NCBI GenBank assembly: GCA_013377075.1 | Contig: JACABD010000011.1 | Coordinates: 18,454 to 79,163, forward strand | Reading direction: 5' to 3' | Length of the DNA: 60,710 bases | DNA from: Geobacteraceae bacterium | GTDB taxonomy: Bacteria; Desulfobacterota; Desulfuromonadia; Geobacterales; DSM-12255 | Shown here: in pieces, positions 15,525-23,281 of the stretch | Position numbering within the stretch: position 1 is the first letter of the stretch | Layout: each line of letters begins with the position of its first letter | Notes under the pieces: model-generated | Databases searched by the model: none | Told to the model about the DNA's origin: nothing | The model's input: only the letters and a program-made list of their open reading frames with translations | Position numbers and translations under genes: made by a program

Positions 15525-16270
15525 CCCTCTCCGCAAGCAGGACAGGCAGGGTTTCTCTTCAGCCCTATCTCCCTGAATTTCAGCTTCAAAGAGTCGTAGG
15601 TCAGCAACCTGCCAAGCAGGAGATCGCCAATGCCGCTCAGGAATTTAATTGCTTCGGTCGCCTGTAAAGTACCGATAATACCGGGGAGTACACCGATTAC
15701 CCCAGCTTTTGAACAGGCGATGGCATCCTCAGCCCCAGGCTCTTCAGGAAAAATACAGCGGTAGCATGGGGATTTGCCGGGGATAACGGTCATTGTCTGG
15801 CCGCAGTAGCGAAGGATTCCGCCGTGGGAGTAGCCTTTGCCTGCGGCCACACAGGCATCGTTGATGAGAAATTTTGCTTCGAAATTATCGGTGGCATCAA
15901 TAATGAAATCATAATCGGCAACAAGCCCGGAGATGTTCTCCCTGTCCATTCTTATCGGATATGTACAGATTTCGGCGTCAGGATTGAGTGGAGCCAGGGC
16001 GGCTGACGCAGAGTATGTCTTCCCCCACCCCAGTCGCTCACTATTATGCAGAACCTGCCGCTGTAGGTTAGACAGCTCGACAACGTCGCTGTCAACTATA
16101 CCGATACGACCGACCCCTGCTGCGGTCAGGTATAGCAGAGCTGGAGAACCAAGACCGCCAGCGCCGATGACAAGGACGCTCCCCTGAGAAAGCCTCTCCT
16201 GCCCGGTTTCGCCGAACCCCTCCAGAATCAGGTGTCTGGCATATCGCTCCTTCTGTTCATCAGTCAACAT
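15509..16270 (-). CDS. ThiF/MoeB/HesA-family adenylyltransferase
   Basis: This 253-residue E1-like enzyme adenylates the C-terminus of a small sulfur-carrier protein (ThiS or MoaD) in thiamine or molybdopterin synthesis. It shows the ATP-binding GAGGLGSPALLYL loop, the DATDNFEAKFLIND segment, CYRC and CPAC as the zinc site, and a candidate catalytic Cys in CSKAGVIG. The lack of a rhodanese domain and the length fit MoeB or ThiF. Neither carrier is nearby, so I leave the symbol open. The ATG follows GAGGT, which directly abuts the U-run of the rpoH terminator. Confidence 0.85.
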   Translation of the reverse strand: MLTDEQKERYARHLILEGFGETGQERLSQGSVLVIGAGGLGSPALLYLTAAGVGRIGIVDSDVVELSNLQRQVLHNSERLGWGKTYSASAALAPLNPDAEICTYPIRMDRENISGLVADYDFIIDATDNFEAKFLINDACVAAGKGYSHGGILRYCGQTMTVIPGKSPCYRCIFPEEPGAEDAIACSKAGVIGVLPGIIGTLQATEAIKFLSGIGDLLLGRLLTYDSLKLKFREIGLKRNPACPACGEGHKSP

Positions 16271-16280
16271 GATTTACCTC

Positions 16281-16308
16281 AAAAAAAAGGGGGAGATTTC
16301 TCTCCCCC
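16281..16308 (-). terminator. intrinsic terminator downstream of rpoH, abutting the next gene
   Basis: On the minus strand GGGGGAGA (16301-16308) pairs with TCTCCCCC (16289-16296) around a four-base loop, followed by eight Us (16281-16288). The U-run ends 10 bases before the ATG of the ThiF-like gene, so that gene depends on read-through or on a promoter upstream of this hairpin. Confidence 0.85.
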
Positions 16309-16330
16309 GGTCAGTTGGAATAAGTATTGT

Positions 16331-17185
16331 CTAGGCAGCCACTGCATCCAGCACCACAGGGGTAAGGAGAACACGCAGCTTCTTTCTTGCCCCCTCTTCG
16401 ATCTGGCGGACACGCTCCCTTGAAATGGAAAAGTGCTCTGCTATCTCCTGAAGCGTCTTCGGATCTTCAGCAGCAATCCGCTCCTCGACAATAAAGCGCT
16501 CCTTCTCGTTGAGCTTTTCAACAGCCTTGGCAACCTCCCTCTGTAGGTTTGCTGCCTCCTGATGATCGCCGAGCAACTCTTCCTGGTTCTGCCGTTCATC
16601 TGGCAGCATCTCAAGCATTGTCAGCCCCTCTCCGGCAAACATCTCTGCATCGAGGGAGTATTCACCCTTCATCCGCTGATCCATCTCGGCAAACTCCGAC
16701 TCTTTTACATCCAGAGAAAGAGCTGCTTCCTTGATATTGTCGTGACCAAGCATGCTTCTGATGTTGCTTTTTGCCTGGTTCAGCTTGAAGAAGAGCTTTT
16801 TCTGCGCCTGAGTGGTACCTATTTTCAAAAGGCTCCAGTTTGAGATGATGAAATTCTGGATATACGCCCTGATCCACCAGACTGCATAGGAGATCAGCCT
16901 GATCCCCTTGTACGGGTTGAACTTGCGAACCGCCATCATCAGGCCGATATTCCCCTCCTGGATGAGGTCGAGCATCTTCATGCCGTAGGCACGATACTCA
17001 CCGCAAACCTTCACCACAAAGCGAAGATTCGAGGTGATAAGCTTATGGGCTGCATCGATATTTTTATCTTCTATAAAACTTACAGCAAGCCTCTTCTCCT
17101 CTTCTGCATCAAGCAGCGGGAATCTGCGTATTTCGGCGAGATAGAGAGTGAGACTGTCTGCTACTACTGGAAGATTCATTGTCAT
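16331..17185 (-). CDS. rpoH: heat-shock sigma factor RpoH (sigma-32)
   Basis: This 284-residue sigma-70 family protein directs RNA polymerase to heat-shock promoters. Region 2 shows DLIQEGNIGLMMAVRKF and SYAVWWIRAYIQ; the RpoH box equivalent is around QKKLFFKL. Region 4 has the helix-turn-helix ISRERVRQIEEGARKKLR. It lacks region 1.1, as sigma-32 does. Its promoter is overlapped by a perfect CIRCE element, so HrcA repression should feed into sigma-32 levels. clpB lies 6 kb away. Confidence 0.92.
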   Translation of the reverse strand: MTMNLPVVADSLTLYLAEIRRFPLLDAEEEKRLAVSFIEDKNIDAAHKLITSNLRFVVKVCGEYRAYGMKMLDLIQEGNIGLMMAVRKFNPYKGIRLISYAVWWIRAYIQNFIISNWSLLKIGTTQAQKKLFFKLNQAKSNIRSMLGHDNIKEAALSLDVKESEFAEMDQRMKGEYSLDAEMFAGEGLTMLEMLPDERQNQEELLGDHQEAANLQREVAKAVEKLNEKERFIVEERIAAEDPKTLQEIAEHFSISRERVRQIEEGARKKLRVLLTPVVLDAVAA

Positions 17186-17221
17186 TTTTTCAAATTCTCC
17201 TGAAAACCTGAACGTAAAAAA

Positions 17222-17248
17222 TTAGCACTCCAACTCATGGAGTGCTAA
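17222..17248 (-). promoter_or_regulatory. CIRCE operator (HrcA site) at the rpoH promoter
   Basis: This is a perfect inverted repeat, TTAGCACTC, nine bases, GAGTGCTAA, identical to the CIRCE consensus. It begins two bases downstream of the -10 box and covers the expected transcription start, the ideal place for HrcA repression. Confidence 0.95.
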
Positions 17249-17249
17249 C

Positions 17250-17278
17250 AATATATCATCACCGCTTTTAAATTTCAA
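17250..17278 (-). promoter_or_regulatory. sigma-70 promoter of rpoH
   Basis: The -35 TTGAAA (17273-17278) and -10 TATATT (17250-17255) are 17 bases apart on the minus strand, with CIRCE immediately downstream. Confidence 0.75.
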
Positions 17279-17286
17279 GGGGTTGA

Positions 17287-17742
17287 CTATTTCTTTTCGT
17301 ACATGAGAACCGTCATCTCCGGCTTCTGCGGAGCATAGGCAAAGGTTATCCGGGTAGATTGATCCTGCCAGCGATATGTCAGCATGTGGGGAGCTCCACT
17401 GCGGTCAATAAGACCTTCCCCGTAAAGTTTTTTCTGTTTTTCAAGAAGCTTTTCTATGCCGTTTTTCGTCACATAGACAGGATCCATAGTTACCGACACA
17501 GCTACAAGTTTGTTGTTGGTAAAGGCAAAACTCCTCTGTTTCACGTCAGACGAAGGTTTAAGCTGTTTGTATATCTCCTGATGCGCCATTTTTGACAGCG
17601 TCCCCTTTGAATAGGTCTTCTTGACGCTCTTGACATCAGCGCCCCAGGGAGTTTTGCCGTAACCAGGGAAAATACCGGCTGCAACTACTGGTGAAACAAG
17701 GATAAGCGTCGCTAGAGCGAAGAAAAGGGTCAGTTTTTTCAT
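17287..17742 (-). CDS. secreted protein of unknown function
   Basis: The start is ATG 17742 after GGAGA, giving 151 residues with a signal peptide (about 1-22, ending VVAAG). The mature part begins GIFPGYGKTPWGADVKSVKK, resembling small periplasmic proteins whose mature N-terminus carries a G-x-x-W-G motif, but I cannot name a family. It is rich in Lys and Tyr. It stops nine bases before the rpoH -35 box, on the same strand. Confidence 0.65.
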   Translation of the reverse strand: MKKLTLFFALATLILVSPVVAAGIFPGYGKTPWGADVKSVKKTYSKGTLSKMAHQEIYKQLKPSSDVKQRSFAFTNNKLVAVSVTMDPVYVTKNGIEKLLEKQKKLYGEGLIDRSGAPHMLTYRWQDQSTRITFAYAPQKPEMTVLMYEKK

Positions 17743-17900
17743 AGATTCTCCGTTATGGTGCAGATGGTTACGCTTTTTATACGACCTATTCCTGACTGTG
17801 TCAAGTTGGATGGCAAACAAGTTCTAAATGCTTGCCGAGCACGTCAATAATGTGCTAAATCTTCAAGGGCATTCAGACGCCGACAAATGGAGGTTTTGTT

Positions 17901-18971
17901 ATGGAAATCAGAGTTCTTCCGCTTCCGCAGGAAAAAATGAAAGCTAAATTCAGTGACGAATCGCAGCTCGGATTCGGGAAATTGTTCACTGACAGGATGT
18001 TCATAGCCGAATGGAAAGTAGGCCAGGGGTGGGTAGATGCCCGCATCGAGCCGTATGCACCATTTTCCCTCGACCCGGCCTGCCTTGTCCTCCACTATGC
18101 ACAGGAGATATTCGAAGGGCTGAAAGCCTACAAGTGGCAGGACGGCTCCATTGCCCTCTTCAGACCGGAGATGAATGCCAGAAGATTCAACCATTCAGCA
18201 GATAGAATGTGTATGCCGGAAGTACCGGAAGACCTTTTCCTCAAGGGGATCGAGGAGCTTGTAAGGCTTGAGTCCGACTGGATTCCGACATCTGCCGGAA
18301 CATCTCTCTACATCCGCCCGACAATGATTGCGGTCGAACCTGTCCTCGGAGTGAAGCCTTCAGACCACTACTACTTTTACGTCATTCTCTCACCAGTCGG
18401 CGCGTACTATGCAAGCGGATTCAATCCGGTAAAAATCATGGTGGAAGACCGCTATGTCCGTGCTGTACCTGGCGGCACAGGCGAAGCAAAAACCGGGGGC
18501 AACTACGCCAGTTCTCTCAAGGCCGGACTTGAAGCCAAGAAAAAGGGCTTTGATCAGGTTCTCTGGCTTGACGGCATCGAGCGCCGTTACATTGAAGAGG
18601 TCGGCGCCATGAATATGTTTTTCGCCTATGGCAACACCATTGTAACCGCTCCGCTGGAAGGGACAATACTAAACGGCGTAACCCGCAATTCTGTAGTGAC
18701 ACTTGCTTCTGAGCTCGGTTTTAAAGTTGAAGAACGGAAAGTAGAAATTGACACTATCATGGCTGATATTGGCAGCGGCAAGATCACCGAAGCCTTCGGC
18801 AGCGGCACTGCTGCCGTCATATCATCGGTCGGAGCACTCTGCTACAAGGATCAGACCCTGAGCATCGGCAATGGCGGGGTTGGCACACTTACCCAGAAGT
18901 TTTACGACACACTGACAGGCATCCAGACCGGACATATTTCTGATAAATTCGGCTGGGTCAGGAAACTCTAG
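17901..18971 (+). CDS. ilvE: branched-chain amino-acid aminotransferase
   Basis: This 356-residue PLP enzyme of fold type IV interconverts Leu, Ile and Val with their 2-keto acids. Its length and motifs match the long (BCAT type II) branch: HYAQEIFEGLKAYK, YIRPTMIA, the lysine segment GTGEAKTGGNYASS and IEEVGAMNMFF. GGAGG precedes the ATG. It is followed 14 bases later by a Cys-rich mini-gene and a ferredoxin, possibly cotranscribed. Confidence 0.93.
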   Translation: MEIRVLPLPQEKMKAKFSDESQLGFGKLFTDRMFIAEWKVGQGWVDARIEPYAPFSLDPACLVLHYAQEIFEGLKAYKWQDGSIALFRPEMNARRFNHSADRMCMPEVPEDLFLKGIEELVRLESDWIPTSAGTSLYIRPTMIAVEPVLGVKPSDHYYFYVILSPVGAYYASGFNPVKIMVEDRYVRAVPGGTGEAKTGGNYASSLKAGLEAKKKGFDQVLWLDGIERRYIEEVGAMNMFFAYGNTIVTAPLEGTILNGVTRNSVVTLASELGFKVEERKVEIDTIMADIGSGKITEAFGSGTAAVISSVGALCYKDQTLSIGNGGVGTLTQKFYDTLTGIQTGHISDKFGWVRKL

Positions 18972-18985
18972 AGAGCCTCTTATCC

Positions 18986-19156
18986 ATGAAACTCAAAGAA
19001 GAAGAGATGAACCGACTCTGCAGAACATGCCGCAAGAAGTGTAAACAGACCAGGGTTGCACTGATTACCTCCTGTCCGCAGTATGCCCCTCTTCCGCTAG
19101 ATCTTCGAACAACATGGAAACAGCAGGAGCTTCCGCTATGGGGCAAGAGCCGATAA
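18986..19156 (+). CDS. 56-residue cysteine-rich protein
   Basis: This small gene begins ATGAAACTCAAAG at 18986 and ends TAA at 19154-19156. It encodes four Cys in a CxxCxxxC...C arrangement (C12, C15, C19, C30) flanked by Lys/Arg, suitable for a zinc or Fe-S site. I do not recognise a family. It overlaps the ferredoxin start by 19 bases and lies 14 bases after ilvE. The overlap and the Cys pattern support a real gene, although the ribosome site is weak. Confidence 0.5.
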   Translation: MKLKEEEMNRLCRTCRKKCKQTRVALITSCPQYAPLPLDLRTTWKQQELPLWGKSR

Positions 19157-19368
19157 CCGCCCCACCTATAGTCACAGATATTCACAAATGCAGCGGCTGC
19201 GGCCGCTGCGTTGCTGCCTGCCCCGAAAAGCTCTATACCCTCGAAACCTCCGGACACAGAAAATTCTCCGTAAATAAAAATCCCGCGAAGTGTACACTTT
19301 GCGGGAGATGCATCACTGTCTGCCCCCTTGAGCTGATCATCCAGACCGCTACCCTGCCGGAAAAGTAA
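19138..19368 (+). CDS. 2[4Fe-4S] ferredoxin
   Basis: This protein of about 76 residues has two CxxCxxCxxxCP-type clusters: CSGCGRCVAACP and CTLCGRCITVCP. Each binds one 4Fe-4S centre for low-potential electron transfer in the cytoplasm. I chose ATG 19138, preceded by AGGAG with eight bases spacing, over ATG 19114, which has no ribosome site. Translation is probably coupled to the 56-residue gene it overlaps. Confidence 0.85.
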   Translation: MGQEPITAPPIVTDIHKCSGCGRCVAACPEKLYTLETSGHRKFSVNKNPAKCTLCGRCITVCPLELIIQTATLPEK

Positions 19369-19399
19369 CAAGCGTTATCTTCGTTTATTAGCTAAAAGC

Positions 19400-20164
19400 C
19401 TACTTTTTTTTGTAATCCCCGCAGGAAAAATACTTCTCAAGCCAGACATATAGGCAGATGAAAAGGTAACGGCTCCCCATCTCCTTGATTTTCAGCTTGG
19501 CAACGCCGCTTCTGCGGTTTCTCCAGGTAATCGGTATGATTGTCCAGCTAAAACCGCGAACAATAGCTTTCAGCGGCAATTCAACAGTCAGATTGAAGTG
19601 GGGTGCAATAAAAGGACGACAGCCATCAATAACCTGGCGGCGATAGGCTTTGAATGCGTTCGTTGTGTCATTAAGCTTGATACCGAACAAGAGCTGCAGG
19701 AATGAGTTTGCCAGACGATTGAAAAACATCTTTACATATGGGTAGTCGATAGTGCCGCCACCCTTGATGAAACGGCTGCCGAAAACACAATCAACACCCT
19801 TGTTCAGCTCCTCCCAGTAGCGAACAACATCACGGCAGTCGTCGGATTCATCGGCCATCATGATTACAACGGCATCGCCGGACATGTTGTCAAGCCCATG
19901 GATTATTGCTCTTCCAAAGCCGTGAAGGCCATTATTCTGAAAAGGTTTAAGTTCAGGTATGCCAGCTGCTAGTTCCTGAAGCAGCTCCCAGGTTTTATCG
20001 GTACTGCCATCATCAACAACGATAATCTCATGGGGCACACCTTGTAGTCGCAGCTCCAGATTAAGGTGCTGAACCGTTGAGCAGATACACCCCTCTTCAT
20101 CACGTGCAGGAAGAACAATCGAGAGGAGTTCAAGTTGTTTTAAGGGTGCCTGCTTGTTATTCAC
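19400..20164 (-). CDS. GT2-family glycosyltransferase, dolichol-phosphate-mannose synthase-like
   Basis: This 254-residue GT-A fold enzyme shows LSIVLPARDEEGC, VVDDGSTDKTWE and the MMADESDD metal region. It lacks C-terminal membrane helices. Such enzymes transfer a sugar to a polyprenyl phosphate or lipid carrier on the cytoplasmic face of the membrane. It overlaps the upstream epimerase gene by four bases, so it forms a cassette with two nucleotide-sugar modifying proteins. Confidence 0.85.
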   Translation of the reverse strand: MNNKQAPLKQLELLSIVLPARDEEGCICSTVQHLNLELRLQGVPHEIIVVDDGSTDKTWELLQELAAGIPELKPFQNNGLHGFGRAIIHGLDNMSGDAVVIMMADESDDCRDVVRYWEELNKGVDCVFGSRFIKGGGTIDYPYVKMFFNRLANSFLQLLFGIKLNDTTNAFKAYRRQVIDGCRPFIAPHFNLTVELPLKAIVRGFSWTIIPITWRNRRSGVAKLKIKEMGSRYLFICLYVWLEKYFSCGDYKKK

Positions 20165-21234
20165 ATTATCCCCGAAAGTTCAAGCCACTGCTCATTCTGT
20201 TCTGCATGAACTGCAATTTCATCCAGCACTTCATGTATCGAAGCCTGAGGCTCCCATCCCCAGACATCCTTTGCCAATGAAGCATCCATGACCATCCACG
20301 GAACGTCAAACCGACGCAATTCGTTGTTCTGACTGACAGCATGTTCCCCAAAACGTTCTCTGCACCAGCTACTCAGTTCTGCCAGCGACATGGCATTAGC
20401 TGCACCACCACCGAGGTTGACAATACGGGTTGAGGCAGTAGCTCCAGATGCAGTCTGCCTGAGCAGAAGCGGCATAAGATCTCTTGGATGCAGAGCATCG
20501 CGAACCTGGTAACCGTTCCCACCGAAGCCGATATAGGAAAGCGGACGCTTTCTCAGCCATGAGTTAATCCAGAATGCAAAAACCCCCTGATCGGCTCGGC
20601 CAAACTGACCGGCTCCTGCCAGAACGCCGCAGCGGTTGACCCATACAGGGAAGCCAAATGTTTCACCGTATTCCAGTGCAAGCAGTTCAGATGCCAGCTT
20701 GGTACTGCCGTAAAGCGAGACAGGTGGCGCCGTGCTAAACTCTTCACTCACGCCGGAGTAGCTGAGTCCTGGAGGTAAAGATTGCTCATCGACAAGACGA
20801 AATGCTTCACCTGTCGGCACAACGTTTACTGCGGCAAGCTGGGTTATTGAGTAAACCCTGCTGGTACTGAGCAGTATAAAGCCGGCGTTATGACGTTTGC
20901 AGTACTCAAGAATATTTACTGTACCGATCAGGTTGTGTTCAATCAATTGCCGACTGCTGCTCTGGCCGTCAACACCGGCAAGAACACTGGGGTTGGCTGC
21001 GGCATCAACTACCCAGTCTACAGACGGCAGACATTCAAAATCAGAAGTTGAGCGGATATCCCCATGAAATAATTTAATTCCCAGACGTTGCAATTCAGAG
21101 CGGTTATGTTCACTTCCGGGTCTGATAAAATTATCGAGGCCGTAGATTGAAATGCCCGGTTCAGCTGCAAGCCAGGCTTTTGCAATGCTGCTGCCGACAA
21201 AACCGCAAATACCGGTAATGAGTATAGATTTCAT
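20161..21234 (-). CDS. NAD-dependent epimerase/dehydratase (extended SDR)
   Basis: This 357-residue nucleotide-sugar enzyme has a Rossmann TGICGFVGSS motif, an NPSVLAG segment and the catalytic YGSTK (YxxxK). It resembles the CDP-paratose/CDP-tyvelose epimerase group and dTDP-sugar dehydratases; the substrate is not determined. It starts about 43 bases downstream of the second epimerase and runs into the GT2 gene. Confidence 0.85.
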   Translation of the reverse strand: MKSILITGICGFVGSSIAKAWLAAEPGISIYGLDNFIRPGSEHNRSELQRLGIKLFHGDIRSTSDFECLPSVDWVVDAAANPSVLAGVDGQSSSRQLIEHNLIGTVNILEYCKRHNAGFILLSTSRVYSITQLAAVNVVPTGEAFRLVDEQSLPPGLSYSGVSEEFSTAPPVSLYGSTKLASELLALEYGETFGFPVWVNRCGVLAGAGQFGRADQGVFAFWINSWLRKRPLSYIGFGGNGYQVRDALHPRDLMPLLLRQTASGATASTRIVNLGGGAANAMSLAELSSWCRERFGEHAVSQNNELRRFDVPWMVMDASLAKDVWGWEPQASIHEVLDEIAVHAEQNEQWLELSGIM

Positions 21235-21277
21235 TGTTTTAACGGTGCCTCGCGAAAAATAAGAAAATTCCGTTTAC

Positions 21278-22333
21278 TTATCTGACAATACGTTCTTGCC
21301 AGGATGCAACAATTTCCTTTACTACCGTAGGAAGCGACTTGGTGATATTCCAGGCAGGGTAGTGACTCCGCATTTTCCACAGATCACTGAAATAGCATAT
21401 ATGATCGCCAATTCTATTCTCTTCAACATAACGATAGCGTTGTTTTTTACCACTAAAGTCTTCAACAAGAGAAAACGCCTCCAATATTGAACAGGAATTA
21501 TCTTTGCCGCCGCCAAGATTATACACTTCACCGCAACGGGGATTCTCGTAAAACGCATTGATGAACCGGGCGACATCCTCAGAGTGAATATTATCTCTTA
21601 CCTGCTTCCCCTTATAGCCGAAAACGGTGTACTCCTTCCCTTGCAGGTTACATTTGACGAGATAACTCAGAAAACCGTGAAGTTCGACTCCAGAGTGATT
21701 GGGCCCGGTCAAACACCCACCCCGCAGGCAGCAGGTCGGCATGCCAAAATAACGTCCATATTCCTGTACCATTACATCAGCAGCCACTTTAGAGGCACCG
21801 AACAGTGAGTGTTTGGACTGGTCGATGGAAAATGTTTCCGGGATGCCATCAACAAAGGCAGGATCATCAAAATCCCAGCGAGTCTCAAGTTCTTTGAGGG
21901 CGATACTGTTGGGTAAGTCTCCATATACTTTATTGGTAGACATATGAATAAACGGAGACTCAGGACAAACCTGCCGTGCAGCCTCAAGAAGATTAAGAGT
22001 GCCAACGGCATTAGTATCAAAGTCATCAAAAGGGATAGCAGCGGCTCTGTCATGTGATGGTTGTGCCGCAGCATGGACAATGCCTGAGGGATTCAACTCT
22101 TTCACAAGGTCAATGATGCCCTGTCGATCCCTTATGTCCAGTTCGTGGTGGCAGAAGTTCGGCAAGGTTTCCAGCAATCGCTGCTGGCTCCAGCGCGTGC
22201 TGCCCTGTGGACCGAAAAAAATTTCACGCTGATTATTGTCAATGCCATGGAGAGAAAACCCAAGGTTATGAAAAAACTTTACTACCTCTGAGCCTATAAG
22301 ACCAGAGGATCCGGTGACAAGAATTGACTTCAT
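21278..22333 (-). CDS. NAD-dependent epimerase/dehydratase, CDP-paratose epimerase-like, Tyr replaced by Phe
   Basis: The start is ATG 22333 with AAGGGA upstream, giving 351 residues. The Rossmann motif is [10 protein letters not shown]. The segment corresponding to YxxxK reads FGASK, so the usual catalytic Tyr is Phe, encoded TTC. The rest ([21 protein letters not shown]) is well conserved, arguing for a functional subfamily with altered chemistry rather than decay. It is the first gene of the three-gene sugar cassette. Confidence 0.82.
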   Translation of the reverse strand: MKSILVTGSSGLIGSEVVKFFHNLGFSLHGIDNNQREIFFGPQGSTRWSQQRLLETLPNFCHHELDIRDRQGIIDLVKELNPSGIVHAAAQPSHDRAAAIPFDDFDTNAVGTLNLLEAARQVCPESPFIHMSTNKVYGDLPNSIALKELETRWDFDDPAFVDGIPETFSIDQSKHSLFGASKVAADVMVQEYGRYFGMPTCCLRGGCLTGPNHSGVELHGFLSYLVKCNLQGKEYTVFGYKGKQVRDNIHSEDVARFINAFYENPRCGEVYNLGGGKDNSCSILEAFSLVEDFSGKKQRYRYVEENRIGDHICYFSDLWKMRSHYPAWNITKSLPTVVKEIVASWQERIVR

Positions 22334-22706
22334 GGTTAATAACTCCCTTGATGTCTGTTTAATTGTCACTTCTGCATAAGTAACAACTTTGAAATAAAGT
22401 CGGTTGTAAACTACATACACTGACTAGATTAGGCTGATTTGTACATATTGGTTGAAATTTCTTTCGAGTAAAGCCGCAGGAAGTAATGTATCAGGTTACG
22501 ATGGACATTTTCACATGAGGCTCAGATACAATTTAATACTGATAAGCACCGTAATTGTCAACCAGAAGGAGGATTAAGGCCAGAAAACCGTTCACACCGC
22601 CGAGATCATGAAGAACGGTGCGACATTATTCACACCCGTTTCTGCCCGCATAAAAATCCAGATCAGAAACGTAGACATCAATTAACTCTCAGGAGAGTGT
22701 CAGCCT
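22334..22706. other. 373-base gap, possible decayed small gene
   Basis: No convincing gene is present. On the plus strand an ATG at 22515 opens 20 codons (MRLRYNLILIS...) to TAA at 22575-22577. The same frame then stays open to another TAA near 22685, including ATG AAG AAC at 22608. A strong AAGGAGGA at 22566-22573 has no start codon at a suitable distance. This could be a decayed gene or chance. Confidence 0.3.
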
Positions 22707-23003
22707 CTAAATTGAATTTTTCTCCCAAAGACCTTTAACCCTTTTATTTTTGGCAAGCTTTATCTTTTTATCCTCGCCAACCATCCTGCCGTAGGTTGTG
22801 AAACGGGGGACATCAGCCTTTGCCATCGTGACGAGACCTGCTTTCTCTCTTGATTCAAGCCTGGCCTGATAATTATAGGAAATTTTTTCCACATTCATCC
22901 CTTCTGCCCTGAGTTCTCTCATGGCGGCGCCACCGATAACCTTAAGCTCACTACAGCCACTCAGGATGGTTATTGACAGTATGATCAGCATATATTTTAA
23001 CAT
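22707..23003 (-). CDS. small lipoprotein of unknown function
   Basis: The start is ATG 23003, giving 98 residues. The signal sequence MLKYMLIILSITILSGC ends in the lipobox LSGC, so it should be lipidated and exported. The mature part is basic and helical, without a recognised domain. The frame is open upstream to 23159, but that part has no ribosome site. Confidence 0.7.
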   Translation of the reverse strand: MLKYMLIILSITILSGCSELKVIGGAAMRELRAEGMNVEKISYNYQARLESREKAGLVTMAKADVPRFTTYGRMVGEDKKIKLAKNKRVKGLWEKNSI

Positions 23004-23232
23004 GGCATCCCCCTTCGTTCTTTTCACAATATCTGTTACCAGATGCGTGCCGAATCGGGTCTGCACATAAACCACCGAAATAACGTTTCTTTTTATCAAT
23101 ACGGATAATTCGTCATTGAGCGGCGACTGAACAGTCAAAAAAGACAAGAGCGTAAGCAACAGTAATCACACAGTTTTTTACTCCAGCACAATTGTGCAAA
23201 TCTTGAACAGCAACCTATTTATTCAGGCAGCC

Positions 23233-23261
23233 TTGACAGGTCCAAATATGAACACTATCTT
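23233..23261 (+). promoter_or_regulatory. sigma-70-like promoter of clpB
   Basis: TTGACA (23233-23238) and TATCTT (23256-23261) are 17 bases apart, leaving a short leader of about 14 bases with AAGGAGA before the ATG. No convincing sigma-32 -10 box (CCCCAT) lies at the correct distance from a CTTGA element. Confidence 0.5.
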
Positions 23262-23281
23262 TTCCCCAAGGAGAACTGATT

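Noticed and set aside
23195-23275. Sigma-32 promoter before clpB
   Set aside because: A CTTGAA element exists near 23200 but no CCCCAT-type -10 box lies at the correct distance; a sigma-70-like match fits better.
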